From Mycobacterium sp. 852002-51057_SCH5723018 (GTDB lineage Bacteria > Actinomycetota > Actinomycetes > Mycobacteriales > Mycobacteriaceae), in NCBI RefSeq assembly GCF_001667035.1, contig NZ_LZIR01000070.1, forward strand, positions 275,873-339,872: a stretch of 64,000 bases of DNA, written 5' to 3'. The translations under genes and the position numbers were made by a program. The notes under the pieces were generated by a model. The model saw only the letters and a list, made by a program, of their open reading frames with translations, did not search any database and was not told the DNA's origin. This document shows positions 52,674 to 59,352 of this stretch, piece by piece. Within the stretch, counting starts at the first letter, position 1, and every line of letters begins with the position of its first letter.

Positions 52674-53019
52674 ACATGCCTGTCCGCGGTGCGGGCTCGA
52701 GTCGCGGCGCGATACCTGGGTTGACCGTCACCCGGTCGCGACGGTGTTCATCGCCCTGCCGGCGGCGTACACGCTCGTCGGGGTGATCCTGGCGTATCCG
52801 TGGTTTTTCGTGCCGCTGCTCGTCGTCGCCTCAGCGGTATGGGTCGACCGCCGCCAGCGCCGGCGCGCCGCGATTGCCGCCCGCGCCGACCACGAACACC
52901 GCGAGCTAATGGCCCAGGCGGTCTTCAGACCGCAGCTGGCGCGGGTCGGACAACCAAGGGGGCGCCGACGCGGCGCCGACCACTGGTCGCCCACACAACC
53001 GATCCGGAGGAGCGCCTAA
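52666..53019 (+). CDS. Small-island protein 5: zinc-ribbon membrane protein
   Basis: A 117-residue protein. MARHACPRCGLESRRDTW has a single C-x2-C knuckle; two membrane helices follow (VATVFIALPAAYTLVGVILA and FVPLLVVASAVWV), then a basic tail RRQRRRAAIAARADHEHREL and the C-terminus GRRRGADHWSPTQPIRRSA. ATG 52666 has AGAGGAC upstream. Last gene of the run of five overlapping small genes. Function unknown. Confidence 0.68.
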   Translation: MARHACPRCGLESRRDTWVDRHPVATVFIALPAAYTLVGVILAYPWFFVPLLVVASAVWVDRRQRRRAAIAARADHEHRELMAQAVFRPQLARVGQPRGRRRGADHWSPTQPIRRSA

Positions 53020-53060
53020 ACGGCACCGAAGTCTGACTCTGCCAGTTAGTACACTTCTCG

Positions 53061-53459
53061 CTACTTCCCGTTCATGTCGCAGAGCCTGTGCCCTTCGGCG
53101 TCGAAGTCGCGCGAGTTTACTTTCGGGCCCAACCCATCCGGGTCATCCAGCCAGATATTGCGGAAGTTCTTCCAGCCCTCTTGCGGCGCCCAGCCCATCG
53201 CGGTGCCATTCGACGCATAGGTTTCACTGCTCCCGTCCGGGGTGAAGGTAATCGAGCCGCCCTTCGTGGCATCACAAGTCAGCGTGCCTCCGTCGACGCT
53301 GACTGGCCATATGCCTTTGAACGTTGCCTTGCTGATGTGCTCACTGTGCACAAGGTTCGCAGTGTGGGTGTCGCCGCCGCACGCCGCGCAGCCAACGCCC
53401 AGTCCAAATGCGAGCAAGGCGACGAAGGGCGCCGCCCACTGACCTGCGGACCTCGCCAT
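53061..53459 (-). CDS. DUF2511-like lipoprotein
   Basis: A 132-residue exported protein, signal peptide MARSAGQWAAPFVALLAFGL with a possible lipobox GVGC/AACG. The mature part has the DUF2511/YebY-like order: SKATFKGIWPVSVDGGTLTC, ITFTPDGSSETYASNGTAMG, IWLDDPDGLGPKVN and HRLCDMNGK, including two Cys that may pair. On the minus strand, convergent to the small-gene run. Function of the family is unknown. Confidence 0.78.
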   Translation of the reverse strand: MARSAGQWAAPFVALLAFGLGVGCAACGGDTHTANLVHSEHISKATFKGIWPVSVDGGTLTCDATKGGSITFTPDGSSETYASNGTAMGWAPQEGWKNFRNIWLDDPDGLGPKVNSRDFDAEGHRLCDMNGK

Positions 53460-53683
53460 GATCGGATGCTAGCCCCGTCCCGCGCGGCAGGAGTGCACAT
53501 AGATGGCCTTCTGGACGAGCGCTCTGCCGGAACCGTTTCCGAATCAACCCGGGAAACACCCCGTGCGTTTGGCGCATAGCCTTGCACTGGGCACGGTGCG
53601 GCAGGTGGTCGAATTTCTCAATTCCGACTCGCAGCCGGGGCTTCCGCCGTAACCTCACAATCCGCACAGGGAGGTGTGAGGTT

Positions 53684-53893
53684 ATGAAAATCCGTATTCT
53701 CGTGGCCGCAATGGCCACAATTCCAGCCGTTCTCGGCAACGTCGCGACGGCGGGCGTCGCACACGCGAGCCCGCCCTACGCGAATTGCACTGAGGCACAC
53801 AAGGACGGCCGCTACAACATCCCACGAGGCGACCCTGCCTACCAGCAAAAGCTGGACCGCGACAACGACGGCATCGCCTGCGAATCCCGTTAA
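53684..53893 (+). CDS. Exported excalibur-domain protein
   Basis: A 69-residue protein with a signal peptide (MKIRILVAAMATIPAVLGNV, cleavage after AHA) and an excalibur domain: PYANCTEAHKDGRYNIPRGD, then YQQKLDRDNDGIACE with the D-x-D-x-D-G-x2-C-E calcium-binding loop. GGGAGGTGTGAGGTT lies upstream of ATG 53684. Such domains are found in secreted actinobacterial proteins and nucleases; a free-standing copy is common in mycobacteria. Confidence 0.85.
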   Translation: MKIRILVAAMATIPAVLGNVATAGVAHASPPYANCTEAHKDGRYNIPRGDPAYQQKLDRDNDGIACESR

Positions 53894-53921
53894 CGACCGA
53901 AATCATGGAAGGGCACAAACC

Positions 53922-54224
53922 GTGAAGTCGTTACTACTCGCAGTCGTATTGCTTAGCATCACAGCGTATTTCGCTCCCGTCGCCGACGCTGACCCGTCCC
54001 ATAAGCCCAACCTCACCACGGGGGACTGTCCTGGTGGTAAAGGCGGCATCTTAGCTGTCGCATGGTGCAACGGTGAGAAATTTCCAGACGGCAGTTACTG
54101 GCACAACGTAGCTATGACAGGCGGAACGTTTGCCACACCGCGGTTTGAGATGAACTGCGTTATTGACGACGCTTTCCCCAGCGGCACTCCCGCACCCCCG
54201 GGCGGTTGCGGCGGCGCCGGCTGA
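53922..54224 (+). CDS. Small exported Cys-containing protein, family member 2
   Basis: A 100-residue protein starting at GTG 53922 with signal peptide MKSLLLAVVLLSITAYFAPV (cleavage after ADA). DCPGGKGGILAVAWCNGEKF, PDGSYWHNVAMTGG, EMNCVIDD and the end APPGGCGGAG match the family pattern of the product of 42843-43187. All four Cys positions are kept, but the C-terminal Pro-rich tail is missing. It follows the excalibur gene by 28 bases. Confidence 0.8.
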   Translation: MKSLLLAVVLLSITAYFAPVADADPSHKPNLTTGDCPGGKGGILAVAWCNGEKFPDGSYWHNVAMTGGTFATPRFEMNCVIDDAFPSGTPAPPGGCGGAG

Positions 54225-54239
54225 GACAGGGGCAAACCT

Positions 54240-54572
54240 ATGGAAGACACATGGGCGAATCGCGACTTGCCGGTGCTGCGGGTTGCGGTACAGATCTTCG
54301 ACAGCACCCACGCTTCGAAAATCCGGGCAAGCCAAATCGCCAAAGCTACAGGGTTTGACGAAGACACCACTCAACGAGCACTCCGCGCGCTCTACAGGCA
54401 GCCCTACTTTCATGAAGGCACCGATAGCAGCGGCGGCATCATCTTCGTGGGAGAACCAACCGGTGAGGCGCTGCGTATGGCTGGTCAGTGGCCGACGCCC
54501 GAGAACATGGTCCAACGACTTGTCGCGGCGCTCGAAGCCGCAGGCGGGGACTATCCGCCCGCCGTGGCATAG
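54240..54572 (+). CDS. HTH-like hypothetical protein
   Basis: A 110-residue soluble protein: RVAVQIFDSTHASKIRASQI and AKATGFDEDTTQRALRALYR look like a winged helix-turn-helix (helix, turn, recognition helix), followed by a short wing with GGIIFVGEPTGEALRMAGQW and a C-terminal helix MVQRLVAALEAAGG. No ligand domain. It is a type found in actinobacteria and their phages. ATG 54240, 15 bases after the preceding gene; small regulator is likely. Confidence 0.75.
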   Translation: MEDTWANRDLPVLRVAVQIFDSTHASKIRASQIAKATGFDEDTTQRALRALYRQPYFHEGTDSSGGIIFVGEPTGEALRMAGQWPTPENMVQRLVAALEAAGGDYPPAVA

Positions 54573-54685
54573 TCAAAACGGCGAAATATGGCTGGCCCAC
54601 ACGCCACCGAATACCGGAGATTGGTTGACGTCCGAATGTTCGGATATTAGGTGGTCGTACGCAGCCGCCTTAGCCCGCGTCTAAC

Positions 54686-54784
54686 TAGTTGATCGGGCCG
54701 CCCCTGCTCTCCGCTTGGGCAGCCCGGCTTGTCATATGGTCGGCGTTAGATGACAGCCACGACCGAATTCCAGCCCGATTCCCC
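54686..54784 (+). repeat. Hairpin/promoter cassette, copy 1
   Basis: TAGTTGATCGGGCCGCCCCT starts a GC-rich hairpin (GGGCCGCCC with GGGCAGCCC), followed by CTTGTCATATGGTCGGCGTT and the start of a small gene at 54750. The same order recurs at 56795-56901 with about 80 per cent identity, and the hairpin alone at 60488-60532. TATGGT (54735-54740) is a plausible -10 nine bases before the ATG, so the gene is probably leaderless. Confidence 0.7.
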
Positions 54785-54980
54785 AGAACTCGAGGGGCTT
54801 CGTCATCTCAAGCTTCCCGCCAACGAAGACTCCGCAGTGCGTGTGGTCATTCGGTATTTCGCGGACCGCGGCGTTGTGTGCACAGAAGACGAAGCGCGCC
54901 GCATCGTGCGAGATACGTTAACTCATCGACTTATCGCACATTTCCTCCGACCTCTCGTCGAAAATAGAGATAGTGAGTGA
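54750..54980 (+). CDS. Small hypothetical protein with cassette promoter
   Basis: A 76-residue protein: MTATTEFQPDSPELEGLRHL, then SAVRVVIRYFADRGVVCTED and EARRIVRDTLTHRLIAHFLR. Mostly helical, soluble. A second, truncated copy of its 5' region lies at 56874-56901 (MTDFQPGSPYL). The start is directly behind a -10-like element. Its 3' end overlaps that of the convergent 54931-55107 gene. Function unknown. Confidence 0.65.
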   Translation: MTATTEFQPDSPELEGLRHLKLPANEDSAVRVVIRYFADRGVVCTEDEARRIVRDTLTHRLIAHFLRPLVENRDSE

Positions 54981-55107
54981 CCGTGCTACCCGACGGACCG
55001 CAGTATGCCGTGACCAGCTCCCACCCTTGGCTGATCCATTCATCGAGGGTTGAGTTGACCTTCTCGGTCTCAACCCAGGTGCATCTGTGCTGGTGTCCAA
55101 TTGCCAT
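54931..55107 (-). CDS. Small protein, DUF4177-like
   Basis: A 58-residue protein: MAIGHQHRCTWVETEKVNST, then LDEWISQGWELVTAYCGPSG and STVTHYLYFRREV. The order strand, helix LxxxxxQGWELV, strand, strand is that of DUF4177-like proteins. ATG 55107 is chosen; the frame continues upstream without such sequence. Convergent with and overlapping the 54750-54980 gene by 50 bases. Confidence 0.65.
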   Translation of the reverse strand: MAIGHQHRCTWVETEKVNSTLDEWISQGWELVTAYCGPSGSTVTHYLYFRREVGGNVR

Positions 55108-55309
55108 GAGCCCAGACACTAGGCGAGGATTCTTAACCGCACGAGAATGGCCGCCAGAATTGTTCCTGACGGCCGTTCCGTTGGTGGTGACGACTGAGCC
55201 CCTGCTCTCCTCGGGGGCGGCCCCTTCACGTCTATTCGGCGTCTGCCAAGGCGGTCCGCATGAACGCCGCCGTGGAGCATTCTCTCTTTGATGCCTCGAC
55301 CGCCCGGGT

Positions 55310-55520
55310 TTGACCGACCGCATCAAGATCGGCGTCGAAGCCGTGTGGGAACTGAACTGATCACCCAGGCGTACATGCACCGCGCATGGGACGCACTTGG
55401 CTACTCCTCCTGGGACGACTACTGCATCCGTGAATTCGGCACGACGCGGCTACGGCTTCCGCGTGAAGAACGTGCCGAAGTCGTTACATCCCTGCGCGAA
55501 TCAGGGCTTCGGCTTAAGAG
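55310..55520 (+). pseudogene. Phage-type hypothetical gene broken by a 5-bp duplication
   Basis: LTDRIKIGVEAVWEL (from TTG 55310) and ITQAYMHRAWDALGYSSWDD then YCIREFGTTRLRLPREERAE are parts of one protein of a type common in actinophages and actinobacteria (tyr-Trp rich YxSWDxYCxxEFG motif). The parts are in different frames; at the junction AACTGAACTG (55350-55359) is a tandem 5-base duplication, and removing one copy restores the frame. After about RESGL (55510) the sequence no longer resembles the family and overlaps the minus-strand gene at 55501-55737, so it is also 3' truncated. Confidence 0.65.
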
Positions 55521-55737
55521 GCACACCGCCCGGCAACTGAAGCGGGGGCTGCTTTCGCTTCGGGTCCAGCCAGGTTCCAAGAACTGGGACGTCGCCGACG
55601 TGTTCGCTGTACCACTTGTCAATCGGGTTCTTGTAGCTGCCGTCACCGTTGAAGAATCGACGGTGAATCCACGAAACCCTGTCGAGGTTGTGGGCCAGTT
55701 GTTTGCCCGCGGCAGCGGCCGTCACGATCGGTCTCAC
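55501..55737 (-). CDS. Small hypothetical protein with leaderless start
   Basis: A 78-residue protein: MRPIVTAAAAGKQLAHNLDR, then VSWIHRRFFNGDGSYKNPID and KWYSEHVGDVPVLGTWLDPK, with a basic Pro-rich tail. A perfect TATAAT on the minus strand (55751-55746) ends 8 bases before GTG 55737, so the transcript is probably leaderless. Aromatic and charged composition is protein-like; no family recognised. It overlaps the remnant on the plus strand. Confidence 0.6.
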   Translation of the reverse strand: MRPIVTAAAAGKQLAHNLDRVSWIHRRFFNGDGSYKNPIDKWYSEHVGDVPVLGTWLDPKRKQPPLQLPGGVPLKPKP

Positions 55738-55786
55738 GATTTCTGATTATAGGGCTGAATTGGCTGGCGCGGCCTGCCTTCCTGCC

Positions 55787-55827
55787 GGCGCCCTCGGCAG
55801 CCGCGTCTTGACTGCCGAAGGCTAAGC
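55787..55827. repeat. 41-bp direct repeat, copy 1
   Basis: Starts GGCGCCCTCGGCAGCCGCGT and ends GAAGGCTAAGC. The copy at 56284-56324 differs at 2 of 41 positions. The copies are 497 bases apart in the same orientation. Confidence 0.85.
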
Positions 55828-55983
55828 GCGCGAGCGGGGCCGGCCCCGGGCGCGCCTTACTCTTCCTCTACCCTTCACCACACTGGGCAAACGCGGCCTT
55901 GAGGCCACAGAGTACTACCGCCGCGACCGCCCAGGCGCTCAGCACCCAGGCTCGACTTCAATCAACGGCGCGAGGGAAATCCA

Positions 55984-56283
55984 TTGTCCGAAACCAAGAT
56001 CACCGTCATCTATGACAACCCCATTGATCCGGCCGCCTTCGTGGCCGCCTATGAATCGGACTCGCTAAACCTCGATTTTTCGCGTGCCCAGCAGATCGGC
56101 GATGACCTCGTGTACGTTCACGCTGACGCTGAAGGCGATGATGCTCTCCGCGCGTGCGGTCGCGGCGCTGACCATGCTCCGCGCTGGTGGCCGTCGCCGC
56201 GGCCGTCGACATGGCAATGCGTGAGCGCCGACGCCGCGAGGCGGTGGCAGCCCGGGCCGAATGGGAGGACCGCGCACCGATAA
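55984..56283 (+). CDS. EthD-like N-terminal fragment (possible remnant)
   Basis: From TTG 55984 the frame reads MSETKITVIYDNPIDPAAFV, which resembles the first strand of EthD-family proteins (MTxxxVIYxxPxDPxAFxxxY). The remainder (AYESDSLNLDFSRAQQIGDD, then LVYVHADAEGDDALRA) does not follow EthD, and from about 56150 the frame turns Arg/Trp-rich and looks out of phase. It is probably a decayed fragment; a real short gene cannot be excluded. Confidence 0.35.
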   Translation: MSETKITVIYDNPIDPAAFVAAYESDSLNLDFSRAQQIGDDLVYVHADAEGDDALRACGRGADHAPRWWPSPRPSTWQCVSADAARRWQPGPNGRTAHR

Positions 56284-56480
56284 GGCGCCCCCGGCAGCCG
56301 CGTCTTGACTACCGAAGGCTAAGCACGCGGCGGGTGCGGGGTGCGCCTCGCGTACCCATCGGCAAGGCAGTGAAACCCAAACCACTTGGGCTGGACGACG
56401 ATTCGTTCACATTCTTAAATATTGTGATCAGCCAGCGTTGGGGCGTCGAGGTGGTGGCCGACCGCAGGATCCCCGTTTAG
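56187..56480 (+). CDS. Doubtful small basic protein
   Basis: A 97-codon frame from GTG 56187, MAVAAAVDMAMRERRRREAV then AARAEWEDRAP. The first 35 residues look like the end of a helix-plus-charged-tail protein of the small membrane type found elsewhere in the island, while the remainder runs through the second 41-bp repeat and lacks protein character. No start signal. Listed as doubtful. Confidence 0.22.
   Translation: MAVAAAVDMAMRERRRREAVAARAEWEDRAPIRRPRQPRLDYRRLSTRRVRGAPRVPIGKAVKPKPLGLDDDSFTFLNIVISQRWGVEVVADRRIPV
56284..56324. repeat. 41-bp direct repeat, copy 2
   Basis: Second copy of the repeat at 55787-55827, with C for T at position 8 and A for G at position 28 of the unit. Beyond the 41 bases the flanks diverge. 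Confidence 0.85.
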
Positions 56481-56510
56481 CGACGGCGAGCGCCGGGCAG
56501 GCTGGACAGC

Positions 56511-56747
56511 ATGGCCGGTCAACCCGAGGTGCGGCACGACAAGATCACAGCGCCGCAACGCCTTCCCACGTTTCATGTCCAGGCGCTCGCGATGCAGAAG
56601 GCGCAGATGAAGGCCCGTGGGGCTAGGGTCTTCGATCTGCAACTCGGCGACAGCTATCCAGTGGGCGGCGACCAGGGCACCGACAGGGAGTGGTCTTACA
56701 GCTACCAACTGGCACCCCCAGGCGGTCAGGCCGCCACCGGGCCTTAG
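56511..56747 (+). CDS. Small hypothetical protein
   Basis: A 78-residue frame from ATG 56511: MAGQPEVRHDKITAPQRLPT, then FHVQALAMQKAQMKARGARV and FDLQLGDSYPVGGDQGTDRE WSYSYQL. Aromatic-rich middle and end look like a folded protein, but no family is recognised. CGGGCAGGCTGGACAGC upstream is a weak ribosome binding site. Confidence 0.45.
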   Translation: MAGQPEVRHDKITAPQRLPTFHVQALAMQKAQMKARGARVFDLQLGDSYPVGGDQGTDREWSYSYQLAPPGGQAATGP

Positions 56748-56794
56748 CGGGTCAAGCAGGCCGGGAACCGGCTCGCGCCTAATGCCCGTCTGAA

Positions 56795-56901
56795 TAGTTG
56801 ATCGGGCCGCCCCTGCTCTTCCCTCCCCTCGGACGGCCCGCCTTGTCATACGGTCAGCGTTAGATCACCGCCATGACCGACTTCCAGCCGGGCTCCCCCT
56901 A
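56795..56901 (+). repeat. Hairpin/promoter cassette, copy 2
   Basis: Repeats TAGTTGATCGGGCCGCCCCT-GCTCT, the hairpin, CTTGTCATACGGTCAGCGTT and the first codons of a gene like 54750. The original start codon reads ATC here; an ATG three codons on would give MTDFQPGSPYLRRRRSPAGS and end after 34 residues. It is a truncated duplicate of copy 1 at 54686. Confidence 0.75.
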
Positions 56902-57029
56902 CCTCCGTCGCCGCCGCTCTCCTGCGGGTTCGGCCCGTCGCCCTCATACGAGGTCGAAGAGCTTGTATGAGGTGTAGCGATCGTAATCTTCTTAGGGATT
57001 AGCTGACCCCGTTTTAAAGTGAGATAGCC

Positions 57030-57245
57030 ATGGCCACACCCGACCACACGGCAACCACTTGGCGAGACCTAGCCGGCCAGCTCACGCCCGAGCAGATCGC
57101 GCGTTTTGAGCGCGCCGAACAGCTCTGCCGGTCCAACGCTCACCTCGCGTTCCCGCAGAACGACTTAAGCGAAACGATCGCTCACCTTCTCACCGGCGTG
57201 CTCAAAGAGGCGCGCTGGGAAGCGCAGCAGAATCTCGAAGACTGA
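57030..57245 (+). CDS. Small hypothetical protein
   Basis: A 71-residue helical protein: MATPDHTATTWRDLAGQLTP, then EQIARFERAEQLCRSNAHLA and ETIAHLLTGVLKEARWEAQQ. AGTGAGATAGCC precedes ATG 57030. Likely real by composition; no family recognised. A perfect hairpin lies 57 bases after the stop. Confidence 0.65.
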   Translation: MATPDHTATTWRDLAGQLTPEQIARFERAEQLCRSNAHLAFPQNDLSETIAHLLTGVLKEARWEAQQNLED

Positions 57246-57301
57246 ACTGTGCGCGCGGGCGGCTAGTCTGCACACGTGCTAGCCGGGGACGATCTCGTCG
57301 G

Positions 57302-57329
57302 CGTGTACGGCGGTTATCCGCCGTACACG
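57302..57329. terminator. Perfect 12-bp hairpin with TTAT loop
   Basis: CGTGTACGGCGG-TTAT-CCGCCGTACACG: stems 57302-57313 and 57318-57329 are perfectly complementary. It follows the 57030-57245 gene and has no T run on either side, as is usual for mycobacterial hairpin terminators. It could instead be a protein site; strand is not defined. Confidence 0.6.
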
Positions 57330-57642
57330 TTCGACAGCTGCTCGTTGGCGTTCCCAAGCAGCGCGACGACGGGCGTCGGCGGCGATAAGTTGGAGCTAGC
57401 GGGCTTTGTTACACCCGTGACGAGCACCTTCTAACACTGCGTCGATGACGTCGGCGGAGATTGGCCGTGCCGAGGAGTCTGACACTAGCGGCTCCATGGC
57501 ACCGCACATACCCCATCGCGTTGCATCGAACCCCCCGGATGCTGCTAGATGAGCGCTCTGTCGCTACGGTCGAGATCAACCCCCTTCACCCAGACCGGTG
57601 GCTAGTGAAGCATGCCGCAATCGGATCCGCGTGCCACGATTA

Positions 57643-57862
57643 CGCGCCGACGTTGGCGAGTTTGGTGTTGGAGTTTTCCGACAGTCAGCAGTTCGAAGGC
57701 GTCGACACCGAAGCGTTCCATGATCATCCCCTTGGCTTGAGCGATGGTGTCGCGGCTGGCCAGCGCGGACTGAAACTGCAGCTGTTTGTCGTTGGCGATG
57801 AGCGCGATCGCAGCGTGAGTGGTCGGTGAGGACCCTCGGTGAACGCTCGGCTCAAATCATTT
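57643..57862 (-). pseudogene. Remnant of a GAF-ANTAR regulator, 3' half
   Basis: On the minus strand, 57823-57700 reads THAAIALIANDKQLQFQSAL then ASRDTIAQAKGMIMERFGVD, close to THAAIALIADDKRLQFQSAL and ASRDIIGQAKGMIMERFDVD of the intact gene at 62144. After VDA it lacks three residues, then shifts frame: the next match ENSNTKLANV appears in another frame near 57643. Upstream of 57823 only faint GAF sequence remains (FEPSVHRGSSPTTH). The GAF domain proper and the C-terminus are gone. Confidence 0.85.
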
Positions 57863-58558
57863 ACTTTGTTTTACCTGGATAGGCGTAGGCTCAATGCACG
57901 GATCCACGGCAGACCAAGGTCGGACCGGAAGAAAAGATTCCTCCTCTCGGCTGTGGCGCCCAGCACGAACGCTAGGCACCCACGCGAAGCAAGGCCCATC
58001 AACTGGGCACAGCGCGATGGGCTTGCGTCAGGCGGCAGAAAAGTCTTCTTGACGCCGAGGCCACATTCACCGCGCCATCACGCACGCTTGGTAACCAAGT
58101 GGTTGGTGCTTCGGACGGCGCTCCTGACAAAAAGGAGCGCCGTCCGACTCGTGTATGCCGAGCGGTGTGAACCGTTCCGGTGGAAGCACACTTGACCTCG
58201 CGGCAGTCATAAGCTGCCGAGCCGTGCGCGACATCGAGTTATCGACGCCGATCTTCGACTAGTGGCCCGCGCCTGGCGTCAGCGATCTTTTGCGTTGCAG
58301 TACAACGGAGTAGGCTCAGCAGGCTGCTCGCTGCTGTCATTGCTAATTTGGTGTGCTGCGCCGCCAAACACAGCCATAGGCTGCGAACCGCTCCCGACTG
58401 TCGGCCCGTCATCGTGCTGGGATGGTCCGCCGAGACTTTTGAGCTTCTTATGTCGAGCGAGCGGAAACTGTTGGGCGGTAACGGTTTTGCGCGTGCATCA
58501 GCGGTTACCCGCCCGTCCGGCCCGTGCGAGAGGCCCCTTCGAGAGAGTGGTTTACACG
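57863..58558. other. Interval without a convincing gene
   Basis: A 695-base stretch with unusual base use. Plus-strand frames here (57839-58195 and part of 58262-58720) are basic and lack protein character. It holds the 14-bp hairpin at 58112-58146 and a small palindrome CTTGGTAACCAAG (58087-58099). I see no RNA gene. Confidence 0.5.
58112..58146. terminator. Perfect 14-bp hairpin, terminator-like
   Basis: CGGACGGCGCTCCT-GACAAAA-AGGAGCGCCGTCCG: stems 58112-58125 and 58133-58146 match without error, 7-base loop. There is no T tail. It lies in a region without a clear gene, so what it terminates is not known. Confidence 0.6.
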
Positions 58559-58720
58559 ATGAATGACTTGGAGCAGTTGACCTGCGACGTGCGGGGGTTC
58601 GCGACGGAGGTACGATCGCTGGGCTACTCGTCCGTGGCTGGCGGGCATGAGAACCGGTTCCTTGAATTGTCGGAGCGCATGATCCGGCACGCTGACCAGG
58701 TGGATCGGCATGGTCACTGA
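58559..58720 (+). CDS. Small hypothetical protein (53 residues)
   Basis: MNDLEQLTCDVRGFATEVRS then LGYSSVAGGHENRFLELSER and MIRHADQVDRHGH. Helical and soluble. GAGAGAGTGG lies upstream of ATG 58559. The frame continues upstream to 58262 without protein character, so the ATG is preferred. No family recognised. Confidence 0.5.
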   Translation: MNDLEQLTCDVRGFATEVRSLGYSSVAGGHENRFLELSERMIRHADQVDRHGH

Positions 58721-58997
58721 AAGACGCGACTGGCCCAGTCCTGACACTTTGCTACGGAATAACCTTTCTACCCTTCCCGGAGCAAGATGGTGGCCTCTCG
58801 CTGTCCGGCAGCGCCCAAGGTCAGCAAGTAGTCGTCGACGTCGCGTTGCCACGACGCCTGGTAGTGCTGGGCGCCAGCCCCGGCCGTTGTGGATACGCGG
58901 CAAGGGAGGCACGCAGAGAGTTGCAAGCCGGGATTTGCGCTGACCCGCAACACAAAGAGGAGCCGCACTGTCCGCCCGCAGTGCGACACTGACCGGC

Positions 58998-59204
58998 ATG
59001 GCCTTCAAGGTGAATCGCAACGGTGCCGAACCCGCCATGGAGTTCGGGGACAAAGACAAGTTCGAGATTATCGCCGGCGGCGTGCTGAAGATCCGCCGAG
59101 CGAACAGGACGAATCTGTACATCAGCCCCGCAATATGGGCGAGCATTGAGGAGACCCCTTCACCTAGTGGTGGCCCTAGCCCGCGCTTGCCGGACAACCT
59201 TTGA
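58998..59204 (+). CDS. Small hypothetical protein
   Basis: A 68-residue protein: MAFKVNRNGAEPAMEFGDKD, then KFEIIAGGVLKIRRANRTNL and YISPAIWASIEE, with a Ser/Pro tail. Beta-rich core, similar in style to small actinophage proteins. CCGGC upstream is a poor ribosome binding site. Likely real but unassigned. Confidence 0.55.
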   Translation: MAFKVNRNGAEPAMEFGDKDKFEIIAGGVLKIRRANRTNLYISPAIWASIEETPSPSGGPSPRLPDNL

Positions 59205-59352
59205 GGTTGCCCGGAGGAGGGCCTTTCTAATAGGGGGAGCGACACGCTGGGTAAGTTTGAAGTCCCTTTAGGCGGTCAGCGGGTCGAGCCCCGTGGGATC
59301 GGCCGAATCGGTGGTCTAAAACCGCCAGTCGAAGGCAACGTCCCTCAGCTCG

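Noticed and set aside
54622..54645. Palindrome GTCCGAATGTTCGGAT, considered as an SOS box
   Set aside because: The half sites are not separated by four bases as in the LexA box CGAAC-N4-GTTCG, and no SOS gene follows.
57461..57829. 122-residue plus-strand frame
   Set aside because: Its right half is the antisense reading of an ANTAR remnant; the same antisense pattern appears opposite the intact ANTAR gene at 62438-62773.
59260..59310. T-arm-like sequence GCGGGTCGAGCCCCGT
   Set aside because: No acceptor stem, D arm or anticodon arm can be built; not a tRNA or tmRNA end. It might be an att trace but no partner sequence was found.
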